Shown: positions 36,089-45,240, counted from the stretch's first letter. The stretch: 64,000 bases of DNA from Acetobacter sacchari (GCF_017377715.1 NZ_JAFVMF010000001.1:62001-126000), one strand, 5' to 3'. Notes: generated by a model not told the origin, from the letters alone. Program-made: numbers and translations.

Positions 36089-36559
36089 TCAGGGGAGAGG
36101 ATGCTTGGCGTCCAGAGCCTTGCGCTCGTCGACCAGAGCCGGAGCGGCGACTGGCGTGGCGCGTGCGGCCTTGATTTCAGCAGCCGTAAAGGTCGGAGTC
36201 GCGCCAGTGCCGCCGAGGGAGGCCACATAGGTCAGAATGGCGGCGAGGTCGTCGTCAGACTGGCTGGAGAAGGTGGGCATGTAACCGGCGTAGCTCGCGC
36301 CGCCGGCGGTGATGGAGCCGGTCAGCCCGTTGAGGACGACGTGCTCAACGTAAGTTTTGCCTTCGGGTGAGCCGGCGATCTTGCCAATACGGCCCTTCAG
36401 TGTGGGGAACTGCCCCGGAACGCCCATTCCGTCGGCCTGATGGCAGATGCCGCAGTTCGCGCCGTACAGAGCCGCGCCGTCAGCGGCGCGAGCCGCGTGC
36501 GCCTGAAAGGTCGCGGCGGCGGTAAGAGCGGAGCAGAGAACGAGAGTCTTGAACTTCAT
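36089..36559 (-). CDS. Monohaem cytochrome c, probable electron acceptor
   Basis: This 156-residue class I cytochrome c has a Sec signal peptide (1-26), a haem site CGICH (Cys36, Cys39, His40) and a methionine ligand candidate in YMPTF. The fold resembles other small periplasmic cytochromes. Its ATG overlaps the stop of the amine dehydrogenase small-subunit gene by four bases, strongly suggesting it carries electrons from that enzyme to an oxidase. Confidence 0.9.
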   Translation of the reverse strand: MKFKTLVLCSALTAAATFQAHAARAADGAALYGANCGICHQADGMGVPGQFPTLKGRIGKIAGSPEGKTYVEHVVLNGLTGSITAGGASYAGYMPTFSSQSDDDLAAILTYVASLGGTGATPTFTAAEIKAARATPVAAPALVDERKALDAKHPLP

Positions 36560-37149
36560 GAAGCGCTTCCAACAATTGCGGCAGTAGAACAGTTATAGAC
36601 GAGTGACGTCGTTCCGAAACACCAGATGATGTCGTTATTCGCCTGCGGCCTGTAACTCGGCTGATCGCCGTCGGTGTTGAGGCAGCTGACCTGATTGCAG
36701 GCGTCCTGACCGCAGCAATCGCGGTAGGCGACGATGTAGGAACGGCGATCATGGGGGTTGAAACACGTCCCGATCCACGACGTAGGCGAAGGGGCCGTGC
36801 CGGGCGGGCAGGTATGCACGCCGCCGCCGCAGGTCGAGCACAGGTTCCCGTCGATCGCGCAATAGCGCCAGTAGTCGCACTTCGTGTCGTCGGAGACCTG
36901 CGCCTGTGCTGCGAATGGCGTCCTGGCGCCCTCGTTCGTCGTTTTCCTGACGGTTGCCGGCTGGGCCGACGGACCGTGCGCGCGCGCGGCGGGTAACAGC
37001 GGCAGAGCGGGCGCCGCGACGATTCCGGCGCCGATCCGGGCGATGACGCCGCGACGGGACGCGCGACCGGCGAGTGCGCGCAGCGCCCTTTCCACCAACC
37101 GGTCCATGAGCGGCGCGTCGGCGGCGGCTGGGCGTCGATCAGACCGCAT
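36556..37149 (-). CDS. TTQ amine dehydrogenase small (light) subunit
   Basis: This is the catalytic subunit of a quinoprotein amine dehydrogenase, which oxidises primary amines to aldehydes and ammonia in the periplasm using tryptophan tryptophylquinone. The 197-residue precursor has a twin-arginine signal (SRRGVI, 31-36) and a Cys-rich mature domain. Residues expected to form TTQ are Trp125 (SWIGTC) and Trp176 (DIIWCFG), with catalytic Asp144 in YRDCCG. The segment TAPSPTSWIGTCFNPHD resembles aromatic amine dehydrogenase, while NDIIWCFGT and the C-terminus IVGSAS resemble methylamine dehydrogenase. Its start overlaps mauD/aauD by 11 bases. Substrate cannot be decided. Confidence 0.93.
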   Translation of the reverse strand: MRSDRRPAAADAPLMDRLVERALRALAGRASRRGVIARIGAGIVAAPALPLLPAARAHGPSAQPATVRKTTNEGARTPFAAQAQVSDDTKCDYWRYCAIDGNLCSTCGGGVHTCPPGTAPSPTSWIGTCFNPHDRRSYIVAYRDCCGQDACNQVSCLNTDGDQPSYRPQANNDIIWCFGTTSLVYNCSTAAIVGSAS

Positions 37150-37747
37150 TCAGAAGTTCCTTCTCGCTCCCGTTGACGGCGGCGCTGCTTTCTCCGCCGC
37201 GCACGGCGGCGATCATCGCTTCGATCTGCCCCCGCGTATTGACGATTTCGCGCGCGCGCAGCACGCCGCGCTCGTCCAGCAAAACGAGCGTCGGAAGGCG
37301 CGCGACCTGCAGCACCAGAGCGAGTTCAGGCCCGGTGACGAATGGCACGCCGCCCAGATCAAGCCGCTCGCGCATGGACTGCAACTCCGGTAGCGCGCCG
37401 TCGCCCACCAGCACGAGTTCGAGGCCGGGTGACGACGCCGCGACGTCATTCGCGGCCGGGATCACGCGTTTGCAGATCGGGCAGTCCGGGGCGACGAACA
37501 GGACCATGCGTACGGCGTCCGCGTTCAGGGACTCGCCGATCGGAAAGGCGGTTCCCGCCAGAGTGGTCATGCTGATCCGGGGGATGGCCTGCCCCACGGA
37601 GAGCGCCGGTGCGGCGGTCTGCGCGCCGATGGGGGCGAGCCGTTCGTGCAGCACCCCGATCTGGCGCGCCATCGCGAAAACGATGACCGCGAGGACGACC
37701 ACCGCGACCATGAGCAGCGCCTCAGAAATCACGAGTGTTGTCATCAT
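37139..37747 (-). CDS. Amine dehydrogenase maturation protein MauD/AauD
   Basis: MauD is a membrane-anchored thioredoxin-like protein needed to form the six disulfides of the small subunit. The 202-residue protein has one N-terminal membrane segment (6-27), the family motif ARQIGVLHERLAP (27-39), and a thioredoxin-like active site CPIC (89-92). The ATG at 37747 overlaps the stop of the mauE-type gene, and the gene runs into the small-subunit gene. It is required in known clusters for a stable small subunit. Confidence 0.92.
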   Translation of the reverse strand: MMTTLVISEALLMVAVVVLAVIVFAMARQIGVLHERLAPIGAQTAAPALSVGQAIPRISMTTLAGTAFPIGESLNADAVRMVLFVAPDCPICKRVIPAANDVAASSPGLELVLVGDGALPELQSMRERLDLGGVPFVTGPELALVLQVARLPTLVLLDERGVLRAREIVNTRGQIEAMIAAVRGGESSAAVNGSEKELLNAV

Positions 37748-38301
37748 GGCGTCTGTTCCTGACGTGGCGCGGGAAGGAGCGTCAGGCGGCTGGCCGCGAT
37801 GGCCAGAGCCAGCAGGCAGGCGCCGGTTATGGCGCCCTGTACGCGCAGGGCGAGCGAGTCGGGCGCGCCCGCTGCGGCGACAAAGAGGGCGGCGACGGCC
37901 AGCGCCACGCTGCGTGCGACGCTGCGCCATGACAGCGTTTCGCCGCCGGAGCCGGGCAGGCAGCCGCAGGAAATGGAAGTCCGTCCACGGATGACGTTGA
38001 TCGCCATTGCTGCCGAGAAGACCAGCAACAGCGCCGCGCTCGCCAGACCGCACGCTGTCGGCGCGACGCCGGACAGCAGCCCCGCTCCGAGCAGCGTTTC
38101 AGCTCCGATGAGAAGCCATAGGACGGGCGTCAGCAGCGCATCTGGTAGCAGGCGGTAAGCTGCGAGTTGCCCGAGAAAGCCGTCGCGGTCGCGCATTTTG
38201 GAGACGCTGGCGGCGAGAAACAGCGCCCCGACAGCGCCGCCTGCTACGCCGCCAGCGACGTTGAGGGCGACAGAGGCGACGTCGGAAGCAGCGCCGTTCA
38301 T
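37744..38301 (-). CDS. Amine dehydrogenase maturation membrane protein MauE/AauE
   Basis: This 185-residue polytopic protein has about four to five hydrophobic segments and the conserved CGC motif (SCGCLP, Cys112 and Cys114) of MauE, a DoxX/MauE-type membrane partner that probably passes reducing equivalents to MauD. It is translationally coupled to genes on both sides through four-base overlaps with the large-subunit gene and mauD. Confidence 0.9.
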   Translation of the reverse strand: MNGAASDVASVALNVAGGVAGGAVGALFLAASVSKMRDRDGFLGQLAAYRLLPDALLTPVLWLLIGAETLLGAGLLSGVAPTACGLASAALLLVFSAAMAINVIRGRTSISCGCLPGSGGETLSWRSVARSVALAVAALFVAAAGAPDSLALRVQGAITGACLLALAIAASRLTLLPAPRQEQTP

Positions 38302-39539
38302 TGGCCTGGCGCCAAGGTGAAGACCAGCGATGTGCCCAGTCGGTCCATCTTGCGGCGCAACTTGCCCGTCGCGGCGTCGAGGATGAAGAAGTCGCCGGTG
38401 TCGTTCGTGGTGAACAGCAGCGGCGAGGCGTCCTGCGTGACGCCGATCATCGCGCTTGGGGCGGGCAGAGAAATACGGCGAACGAGCTTGCGAGCGGCGA
38501 CGTCGATCTCCCAGACCTCGGTTCCCGGTTCCTTATGCGTCCAGAATGTTCCCTTGTGCATCAGCACATAGAGATGGCCCGTCGCCTTGTGATACGCGGC
38601 GAGTTGCCAGCCTCCCGGCCGCCACGTCGTCTCGAACGGCGCCGAAGCGTCGGAGGCGCGCTTCATTCCAGCGGCCTCCTGAATCGAAAACGGCGTCCCG
38701 ATGGTGGAGTTCGCGCCGAGTTTGGCCGGGTAGACAAGGCCGGAATAGGCGATGAACAGCGCGCTGCCGTCCGTGGCGACGCTCGGGCTGTTTTCGAATA
38801 CCGGGTCCCGGTCGGGAGCGAAGAAGGATGGCGTGTGCGTGACCTTTGGCGCGCCGCCTGCCGAGAGGCTGACATTCGACAGGCCGCCATCTGCGCACAG
38901 GGAGGAGAAGCCCGCCGGGCCCCAGGGGTAGATCAGCGCGCAACCTGGTATGTCGACATTGGTCTCGACCATGTGCGTGGCCGTGGAGACGACATGGACG
39001 GCGTTGCTGGGGATCATGTCATAGACGTAGATGCGCCCGCCGTCGGCGCTGATCGCCAGATCGTTCGCCTTCGGCGTCACGAGCGCACGGCCGGGAAGGA
39101 CTTCGTCGTTGGATATGGTCAGCGTCGAGGGATCATAGGTGGCGAGCAGATCGGCGCGGTCGCCGCGATTGCCGCGCGACCAGACGGTCTCGGCCACGGA
39201 GAAAAAGCGGCCGTCCGGCGCCTGCACCATGTTGCCGTTATAAGCGGCCTGCACCATGCCAAGCAGCTTGCCCGCATCTGCGTCGACGACATAGACGCGC
39301 CCGTCCTTCGCGTGCGGGTAATCCGCGTCCATAACGAGGATACGGTGCGGCCCGGCTGGGGGGAGTTTGGCGATATCGCTCTGTTCTGTCTGAAGAACCG
39401 GCTCTTCGGCGCGCGCGTGCGTTGTGGAGGACAACAATGCGGCGCCGAGGCAGGTTGCGAAAACGAGCCGCGGCGCAAGCAGGCGGAAGAATAGAGCGGA
39501 CGCCGCTTTCCGGGGGACGTCCCTTCGCCTGTCACGCAT
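38298..39539 (-). CDS. TTQ amine dehydrogenase large (heavy) subunit
   Basis: This 413-residue periplasmic subunit has a signal peptide (basic n-region, hydrophobic core, cleavage near THARA) and a seven-bladed propeller typical of MauB/AauB, with repeated strands such as GRIYVYDMIPSNAVHVVST and FFILDAATGKLRRKMDRLG. It forms the scaffold of an alpha2beta2 enzyme with the TTQ subunit. The start is uncertain: ATG 39539 has AGGAGG 12 bases upstream, while ATG 39566 has AAGGG 4 bases upstream. It heads the operon B-E-D-A-cyt-cyt. Confidence 0.9.
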   Translation of the reverse strand: MRDRRRDVPRKAASALFFRLLAPRLVFATCLGAALLSSTTHARAEEPVLQTEQSDIAKLPPAGPHRILVMDADYPHAKDGRVYVVDADAGKLLGMVQAAYNGNMVQAPDGRFFSVAETVWSRGNRGDRADLLATYDPSTLTISNDEVLPGRALVTPKANDLAISADGGRIYVYDMIPSNAVHVVSTATHMVETNVDIPGCALIYPWGPAGFSSLCADGGLSNVSLSAGGAPKVTHTPSFFAPDRDPVFENSPSVATDGSALFIAYSGLVYPAKLGANSTIGTPFSIQEAAGMKRASDASAPFETTWRPGGWQLAAYHKATGHLYVLMHKGTFWTHKEPGTEVWEIDVAARKLVRRISLPAPSAMIGVTQDASPLLFTTNDTGDFFILDAATGKLRRKMDRLGTSLVFTLAPGQ

Positions 39540-39643
39540 TGTTCGGCTGTTCCTCCTGTGAAACATTTTTCCCTTCTGCCGTAAATCATGACGTCCAACA
39601 AGTGAGATCGGCGCGTCCTTCGAATTCCGCGCGGAGATCATTG

Positions 39644-39695
39644 TAAACTCCAATACGGAATGGAATTAGTTTCTGGCCGTGTGTTCCGGAGTTTA
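39644..39695. promoter_or_regulatory. Inverted repeat flanking the putA ribosome binding site
   Basis: TAAACTCC (39644-39651) is repeated inverted as GGAGTTTA (39688-39695); the right arm contains the GGAG expected to act as putA ribosome binding site. It could be an operator or a weak translation-controlling hairpin with a 36-base loop. Confidence 0.35.
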
Positions 39696-39702
39696 AACAA
39701 CA

Positions 39703-42700
39703 ATGCCGCCCGACGCGCCGTTTTCTGCGTTTCTCGACAGCGTTCCCCCGTCGTCGCCCCTTCGCGAGGCGATTACGCACCATTATCTTGCGTCGGAACC
39801 GGATTGCGTCGGCCGCCTGTTGCCACAGGCGACGCTCCCCCCTTCTGTGGTCGAGGAGGCGCGGGGGCTCGCCGCTCGGCTGATTGGCGCATTGCGGGAA
39901 AAGGGCGGACGCGGCGCGGTTCAGGCTCTTGTTCGTGAATACGATCTTTCGAGTCAGGAAGGCGTGGCGTTGATGTGTCTGGCGGAGGCGTTGCTGCGCA
40001 TCCCGGATTCACCGACGCGCGACGCGCTGATCCGCGACAAGGTCGCCGGGGGCGACTGGCGCGCGCATGTCGGGCGAGGGCGTTCGGTTTTCGTCAATGC
40101 GGCGACATGGGGCCTGGTCGTTACAGGCAAGCTCACGACCACTGTTGACGAAGCAGGGCTTGGGGCGGCGTTGACGCGCCTGATCGCGCGTGGCGGCGAG
40201 CCGCTGATCCGGCGTGGCGTGGACTTCGCGATGCGGATGATGGGCGAGCAGTTCGTGACAGGCCGCACCATCGAGGAGGCGCTGGAGCGCAGCGTCCGGA
40301 TGGAGGAGAAGGGCTTTCGCTACTCCTACGACATGCTTGGCGAAGCGGCGATGACGGCTCAGGACGCGACGCGTTATTACCGCGAGTATGAGACGGCGAT
40401 TCACGCGATCGGGCGAGCGGCGAAAGGTGCGGGCCCATACGAGCGACCGGGAATTTCGATCAAGCTCTCCGCGTTGCACCCGCGTTACTCCCGGTCGCAA
40501 CGCGCGCGGGTCATGGCGGAACTGGCGCCGCGCGTCACGGCGCTGGCGCTTCTCGCTCGGCGGTACGACATCGGGCTCAACATCGACGCGGAGGAAGCCG
40601 ACCGGCTGGAGCTGTCCCTCGATATCCTCGAAACCCTTTGCCTCGAAGAAGGTCTTGCAGGGTGGGGAGGCGTCGGCTTCGTCGTGCAGGCCTATCAGAA
40701 GCGCGCGCCGTTCGTGCTGGACTGGGTCATAGATCTGGCGCGTCGCACCGGTCGTCGCCTGATGGTCAGGCTGGTCAAGGGCGCATACTGGGACAGCGAG
40801 ATCAAGCGCGCCCAGGTTGATGGCGTGGAGGGCTTTCCGGTCTTCACCAGAAAGGTCCATACGGATCTGTCTTACATCGCGTGCGCGCGGAAACTTCTCG
40901 CTGCGCGGGACGCCGTGTTTCCTCAGTTCGCCACCCACAACGCCTACACGGCGGCGCTTGTCATGCGTATGGCGGGTCAAGGGTTCAAGCCGGGCGATTA
41001 CGAATTCCAGTGCCTGCACGGCATGGGCGAACCGTTGTACGAGGAGATCGTCGGCGCCGATAAGCTGCGTCGTCCGTGTCGGATTTATGCGCCGGTAGGC
41101 TCTCATGAGACGCTGTTGGCTTACCTAGTCCGGCGTTTGCTGGAAAACGGCGCGAACTCATCCTTCGTGAACCGTTTGCAGGACCCGGCGGTCTCGATCG
41201 CGGAACTGACTGCCGATCCGGCGACCGTCGTCGCGGCGGCGGACCCTGTCGGGGCGCCGCACGAGCGTATCGCGAAGCCTTCCGATCTTTTTCGTCCCGG
41301 AAGGGAAAATTCCCGCGGCGTCAACAGCGCGGACGAGGGCGTGCTCGCCCGATTGGCTGATACGTTCGCGGGCGCTGTGGAGCTTTCGTGGAGCGCTACG
41401 CCTCTGGGGGCTGAAGTCGGAACGCCGATGCGGGAGACATTAAATCCGGCAGATCTCTCCGACGTGGTCGGCCATTATGTTGAATCGACGCCGGAAGCTG
41501 TCAACGTCGCGTTAATCGCGGCAGCGCAGGCGCAACCCGGATGGGCCAGCCGATCGCCGGAAGAGCGGGCGGTGGTTCTTGATCGCGCCAGCGTTTTTTT
41601 GGAGGAACGCACGCCGGTTCTGCTCGGCCTGATTATGCGGGAGGCGGGCAAGACGCTGGCCAACGCAGTCGCCGAGATTCGGGAGGCTGTCGATTTCCTG
41701 CGCTATTATGCGGAACAGGTCAGAACCGGATTCTCCAACGACGCGCATCGTCCTCTGGGTGTCGTCGCTTGCGTCAGTCCGTGGAATTTTCCCCTCGCGA
41801 TCTTCATGGGACAGGTTTCCGCCGCGCTGGCGGCGGGTAACGTTGTCATCGCGAAACCCGCGGAGGAGACGCCCCTGATCGCCGCGCAGGCGGTGGCGAT
41901 TCTTGTCGAGGCAGGGGCGCCGGAGGATGCGGTGCGTCTGCTGCCGGGCAGTGGCGATGTCGGAGCGAGGATTGTTGCGGATCATCGTGTCAACGGCGTC
42001 ATGTTTACGGGATCGACCGAAGTGGCGCGTCTGATCCAAAGAACGCTCGCTGATCGGGTTAACCCCGATGGGTCCCCTGTGACGCTGATCGCGGAAACTG
42101 GCGGACAGAATGCGATGATTGTCGATTCATCCTCGCTCCCGGAGCAGGTGGTGCAGGACGTTCTGACTTCTGCGTTCGACAGTGCGGGGCAGAGATGCAG
42201 CGCCTTGCGCATTTTGTGCGTGCAGGAAGACGTGGCGGATCGCGTCGTCGAAATGTTGAAAGGCGCGATGGAGGAGTTGTCGGTCGGGCGACCAGACAGA
42301 TTCGCCACCGATATAGGGCCCGTCATTTCGGTTGAGGCGCGCGACGGGATTAACGCGCATATTGAACGAATGCGGGCCAAGGGGTGCGAGGTGTTTCAGG
42401 TCGCTCTGCCTGCTTCCTGCGCAGATGGTTTTTTCGTGCCGCCGACGCTGATAGAAATCGGACGCGTGGGCGATCTGAAGCGGGAAGTGTTCGGGCCGGT
42501 CCTGCATATTCGGCGCTACGTGCGCGAAGAGCTGGATGCAGTTCTGGCGGCGATCCGTGAGACAGGTTATGGTCTGACCTTCGGGTTGCATACGCGGATA
42601 GACGGGACGATCCGTCACGTTACGGCGCGTACGGACGCCGGAAACATCTACGTCAATCGAAACACCGTGGGCGCCGTCGTGGGCAGTCAGCCTTTCGGCG

Positions 42701-43218
42701 GGCATGGCCTCTCAGGCACCGGGCCCAAGGCGGGCGGGCCGCTGTATCTGGTGCGGTTGCTGGCGCAGGCTCCGTCAGACTTCACGGCGACGGAGGGGGA
42801 TTTGTTAATGCCCGGCCCTGTGGGCGAAGAAAATCGCTACCGGACGCGGGGGCGCGGGGTGGCTCTGTGCGTCGCAGCGACGGCGGAAGATCTCGCCGCG
42901 CAAATCGAACGCTGCGCCCGCACCGGCAATCGCGCGCTGATGGCTGATAACGCTCTGTTGCCCGAGGGCGCGCGCGACGGAGTCATCGTCAGTGCAAACC
43001 CCGAGAGCGAACCGTTCGATCTTGTTCTTTTCTCTGGCGAAGACGACGATTTGCGGACTCTGACGCAGCGCGTGGCCATGCGCGATGGGTCGATAACGCC
43101 GGTGTTCCGCTGTTCGGCGGAACGGTTGACGCCCTCCGCGTGGCTTTTGCAGGAGCGTACGATCAGCACGAATACGACGGCGGCGGGCGGCAACGCGCAG
43201 TTGATGATGATCGGGTGA
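39703..43218 (+). CDS. putA: Bifunctional proline dehydrogenase / glutamate-semialdehyde dehydrogenase PutA
   Basis: PutA oxidises proline to glutamate in two steps at the inner membrane, passing electrons through FAD to quinone and then to NAD. The 1171-residue protein has the PRODH barrel (about 170-480, with KLSALHPRYSRSQR, LVKGAYWDSEIKRAQ, FATHNAYTAA) and the aldehyde dehydrogenase domain (about 560-1020) with Glu798 in AETGGQN and catalytic Cys832 in GQRCS. The C-terminal tail ends in TNTTAAGGNAQLMMIG, found in longer PutA types. The N-terminal ribbon-helix-helix DNA-binding domain of E. coli PutA is missing, so this copy is probably not its own repressor. Confidence 0.96.
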   Translation: MPPDAPFSAFLDSVPPSSPLREAITHHYLASEPDCVGRLLPQATLPPSVVEEARGLAARLIGALREKGGRGAVQALVREYDLSSQEGVALMCLAEALLRIPDSPTRDALIRDKVAGGDWRAHVGRGRSVFVNAATWGLVVTGKLTTTVDEAGLGAALTRLIARGGEPLIRRGVDFAMRMMGEQFVTGRTIEEALERSVRMEEKGFRYSYDMLGEAAMTAQDATRYYREYETAIHAIGRAAKGAGPYERPGISIKLSALHPRYSRSQRARVMAELAPRVTALALLARRYDIGLNIDAEEADRLELSLDILETLCLEEGLAGWGGVGFVVQAYQKRAPFVLDWVIDLARRTGRRLMVRLVKGAYWDSEIKRAQVDGVEGFPVFTRKVHTDLSYIACARKLLAARDAVFPQFATHNAYTAALVMRMAGQGFKPGDYEFQCLHGMGEPLYEEIVGADKLRRPCRIYAPVGSHETLLAYLVRRLLENGANSSFVNRLQDPAVSIAELTADPATVVAAADPVGAPHERIAKPSDLFRPGRENSRGVNSADEGVLARLADTFAGAVELSWSATPLGAEVGTPMRETLNPADLSDVVGHYVESTPEAVNVALIAAAQAQPGWASRSPEERAVVLDRASVFLEERTPVLLGLIMREAGKTLANAVAEIREAVDFLRYYAEQVRTGFSNDAHRPLGVVACVSPWNFPLAIFMGQVSAALAAGNVVIAKPAEETPLIAAQAVAILVEAGAPEDAVRLLPGSGDVGARIVADHRVNGVMFTGSTEVARLIQRTLADRVNPDGSPVTLIAETGGQNAMIVDSSSLPEQVVQDVLTSAFDSAGQRCSALRILCVQEDVADRVVEMLKGAMEELSVGRPDRFATDIGPVISVEARDGINAHIERMRAKGCEVFQVALPASCADGFFVPPTLIEIGRVGDLKREVFGPVLHIRRYVREELDAVLAAIRETGYGLTFGLHTRIDGTIRHVTARTDAGNIYVNRNTVGAVVGSQPFGGHGLSGTGPKAGGPLYLVRLLAQAPSDFTATEGDLLMPGPVGEENRYRTRGRGVALCVAATAEDLAAQIERCARTGNRALMADNALLPEGARDGVIVSANPESEPFDLVLFSGEDDDLRTLTQRVAMRDGSITPVFRCSAERLTPSAWLLQERTISTNTTAAGGNAQLMMIG

Positions 43219-43323
43219 TTCAGCGCGTGTGCTTGTTGCGGTGGCATGGCGGCCAGAATCTGCCGTGCGCGTCGAACGGATTATCGTGGAATGAATCTGG
43301 ATGCCCGCGTGCGGGAAAGGTGA

Positions 43324-45012
43324 ATGACGAGCGTGCGTAGAAAACAGTCTTTATATGGCGTAGGATTATTCGCTGCGCTGTCGCTGGCCTGGCCTGCTTC
43401 TGGCGCGGGAGCCGGCGATTCTCACCGGGGCGGGACCTTGCGGCTTGTCGCGGCGAGTTCTGGCGGGACGCTCGATCCGCAGATCGGATATTCGGCGCAA
43501 TATATAGACCTTTTCGCAGGGGTTTACGATGGGCTGACAGGATTTCGCAAAGTGCGGGGCGGCGGTGGGGACGGGGTCGTCGCGGACCTTGCCGAAGCTC
43601 TGCCTGCGCCGCAGGATGGCGGGCGAACCTGGGTTTTCACACTGCGGCGCGGGGTAAAGTTTTCCGATGGGCGGGAGGTGACGGTCGATGACGTCGTTGC
43701 GTCGATGCGACGTATTTTCCTTGTCGGGTCTCCCACCGCAGGATCGTTCTATTCGAGTATCGTCGGCGCCGACACGTGCCTGCGAGACACCGCACGCTGC
43801 ACGCTGGACGGGGGCGTCGTGGGCGATGCGGCCGCACGCACCATCACCTTTCACCTGAAGGAGCCCGACGGGGAGTTTCTTCAGAAACTGGCCTTTACGC
43901 ACGCGAGCATTCTTCCTGCCGATACGCCGCCGCATGACCTCGGCAACACGCCTGCGCCGGGGACCGGGCCTTATCGGGTCGTTTCCTACGACCCAAACAG
44001 GTTTCTAAAGCTTGAGCGCAATTCATTTTTCAAGCTGTGGGACGAGGAAGCGCAGCCGGACGGATATGCGAACGCGATTCTCTATACGTTCGGCGTGCCA
44101 GACGAAGCGGCGGTGACGGCAGTCGAGAACGGTCAGTACGACTGGATGTACGACCCGATTCCGCTGGATCGTCTCGGGGAACTGGGCGCGCGGCATACCG
44201 CGCAGACGCATGTCGATCCACACCCGATGGCGTTTTTCGCCCCGATGAACGTCAATATTCCTCCATTTGACAACGACAAGGCGCGACAGGCGGTCAACTA
44301 CGCCATGGGACGCAAGGCGATGGTCATTTTCTATGGCGGTCCGGCGCTCGCGCGTCCGCTGTGCGATATGATCCCCTCGTCGATCGATGGGCACACGGAC
44401 GCCTGCCCTTATTCGGCAGGCGCGGACTTCGATCACCCCGCGCCACGTTGGGCTGCGCCCGATATCGCCAAAGCGCGCGCACTGGTGCGTGAAAGCGGCA
44501 CGGCAGGGCAGAAAGTGATTGTTGTGGTCGGGAACGGAACTGTCGATCTCGCGATGGGGAATTACCTGCGCAATACATTGCAGGATATCGGCTATCAGGC
44601 TTCCGTGCGGGCGCTCAGTCCAGGCGTCATGTTCTCATATATCCAGAATAGTTCAAATCATGTGCAAATTTCGATCAAATCCTGGGCGGCGGATTATCCG
44701 TCACCTTCGAACTTCCTCGACGATTTGCTCGGGTGTGAAAATTTTCACCCTGGGTCGGACAGTTCGATCAACATGCCGGGATTTTGCGACAAATCCATTC
44801 AGGAGATCATGGATCAGGCGAGATCTGACGCTACGTTGACACCTGAGCGCACGCTGGCGCTCTGGAGGCAGGCTGACGCCCGTTTGATGCGGGCCTCTCC
44901 CATCGCGCCTATTATCGAGATCAACGCCGTGTCGCTGACTTCTCCGCGCTTGGGTAACTATTTCTATACGAATGTCTATCAGTTACTGTTTTCGAAAGTA
45001 TGGGTGCAATGA
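43324..45012 (+). CDS. ABC transporter solute-binding protein, family 5
   Basis: This 562-residue periplasmic protein has a signal peptide (1-27) and the SBP family 5 fold found in peptide, nickel and opine transporters: GGTLRLVAASSGGTLDPQ, WVFTLRRGVKFSDGREVTVDDVV, PGTGPYRVVSYDP and the C-terminal HVQISIKSWAADYPSP. No permease or ATPase gene is adjacent, so the partner must be elsewhere. It is 105 bases after putA, and oligopeptide uptake would supply proline, which is inference. Confidence 0.88.
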   Translation: MTSVRRKQSLYGVGLFAALSLAWPASGAGAGDSHRGGTLRLVAASSGGTLDPQIGYSAQYIDLFAGVYDGLTGFRKVRGGGGDGVVADLAEALPAPQDGGRTWVFTLRRGVKFSDGREVTVDDVVASMRRIFLVGSPTAGSFYSSIVGADTCLRDTARCTLDGGVVGDAAARTITFHLKEPDGEFLQKLAFTHASILPADTPPHDLGNTPAPGTGPYRVVSYDPNRFLKLERNSFFKLWDEEAQPDGYANAILYTFGVPDEAAVTAVENGQYDWMYDPIPLDRLGELGARHTAQTHVDPHPMAFFAPMNVNIPPFDNDKARQAVNYAMGRKAMVIFYGGPALARPLCDMIPSSIDGHTDACPYSAGADFDHPAPRWAAPDIAKARALVRESGTAGQKVIVVVGNGTVDLAMGNYLRNTLQDIGYQASVRALSPGVMFSYIQNSSNHVQISIKSWAADYPSPSNFLDDLLGCENFHPGSDSSINMPGFCDKSIQEIMDQARSDATLTPERTLALWRQADARLMRASPIAPIIEINAVSLTSPRLGNYFYTNVYQLLFSKVWVQ

Positions 45013-45213
45013 GGGGCGAAAGAATATCTGACGGCGGCGATTTTCGCCTGAAGGAGTCGGGTATTTTCTTTCGTGGGGCAGGGTGTTGGTTGTTTCGCCG
45101 TCCTGTCTTTTAGGGCGGTCGTTCAGATGGATCAGAGAACTCTCTGTTTTGAACGCAAAGTCCCGATCGACTATTGTCTGCGGCAGTGCGCGTAACGTAG
45201 TCCGCTCAAAAAG

Positions 45214-45240
45214 AAAAAAGCCGGACGAGCCGGCTTTTTT
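45214..45240. terminator. Bidirectional intrinsic terminator
   Basis: AAAAAAGCCGG and CCGGCTTTTTT form a perfect 11-bp stem with an ACGAG loop, with a T-run on both strands. It serves the solute-binding protein gene (plus) and the small secreted protein gene (minus). Confidence 0.92.

Noticed and set aside
35528-36559. A MauG-like dihaem enzyme in the amine dehydrogenase operon
   Set aside because: Each of the two cytochromes has only one CxxCH site and is too short for MauG.
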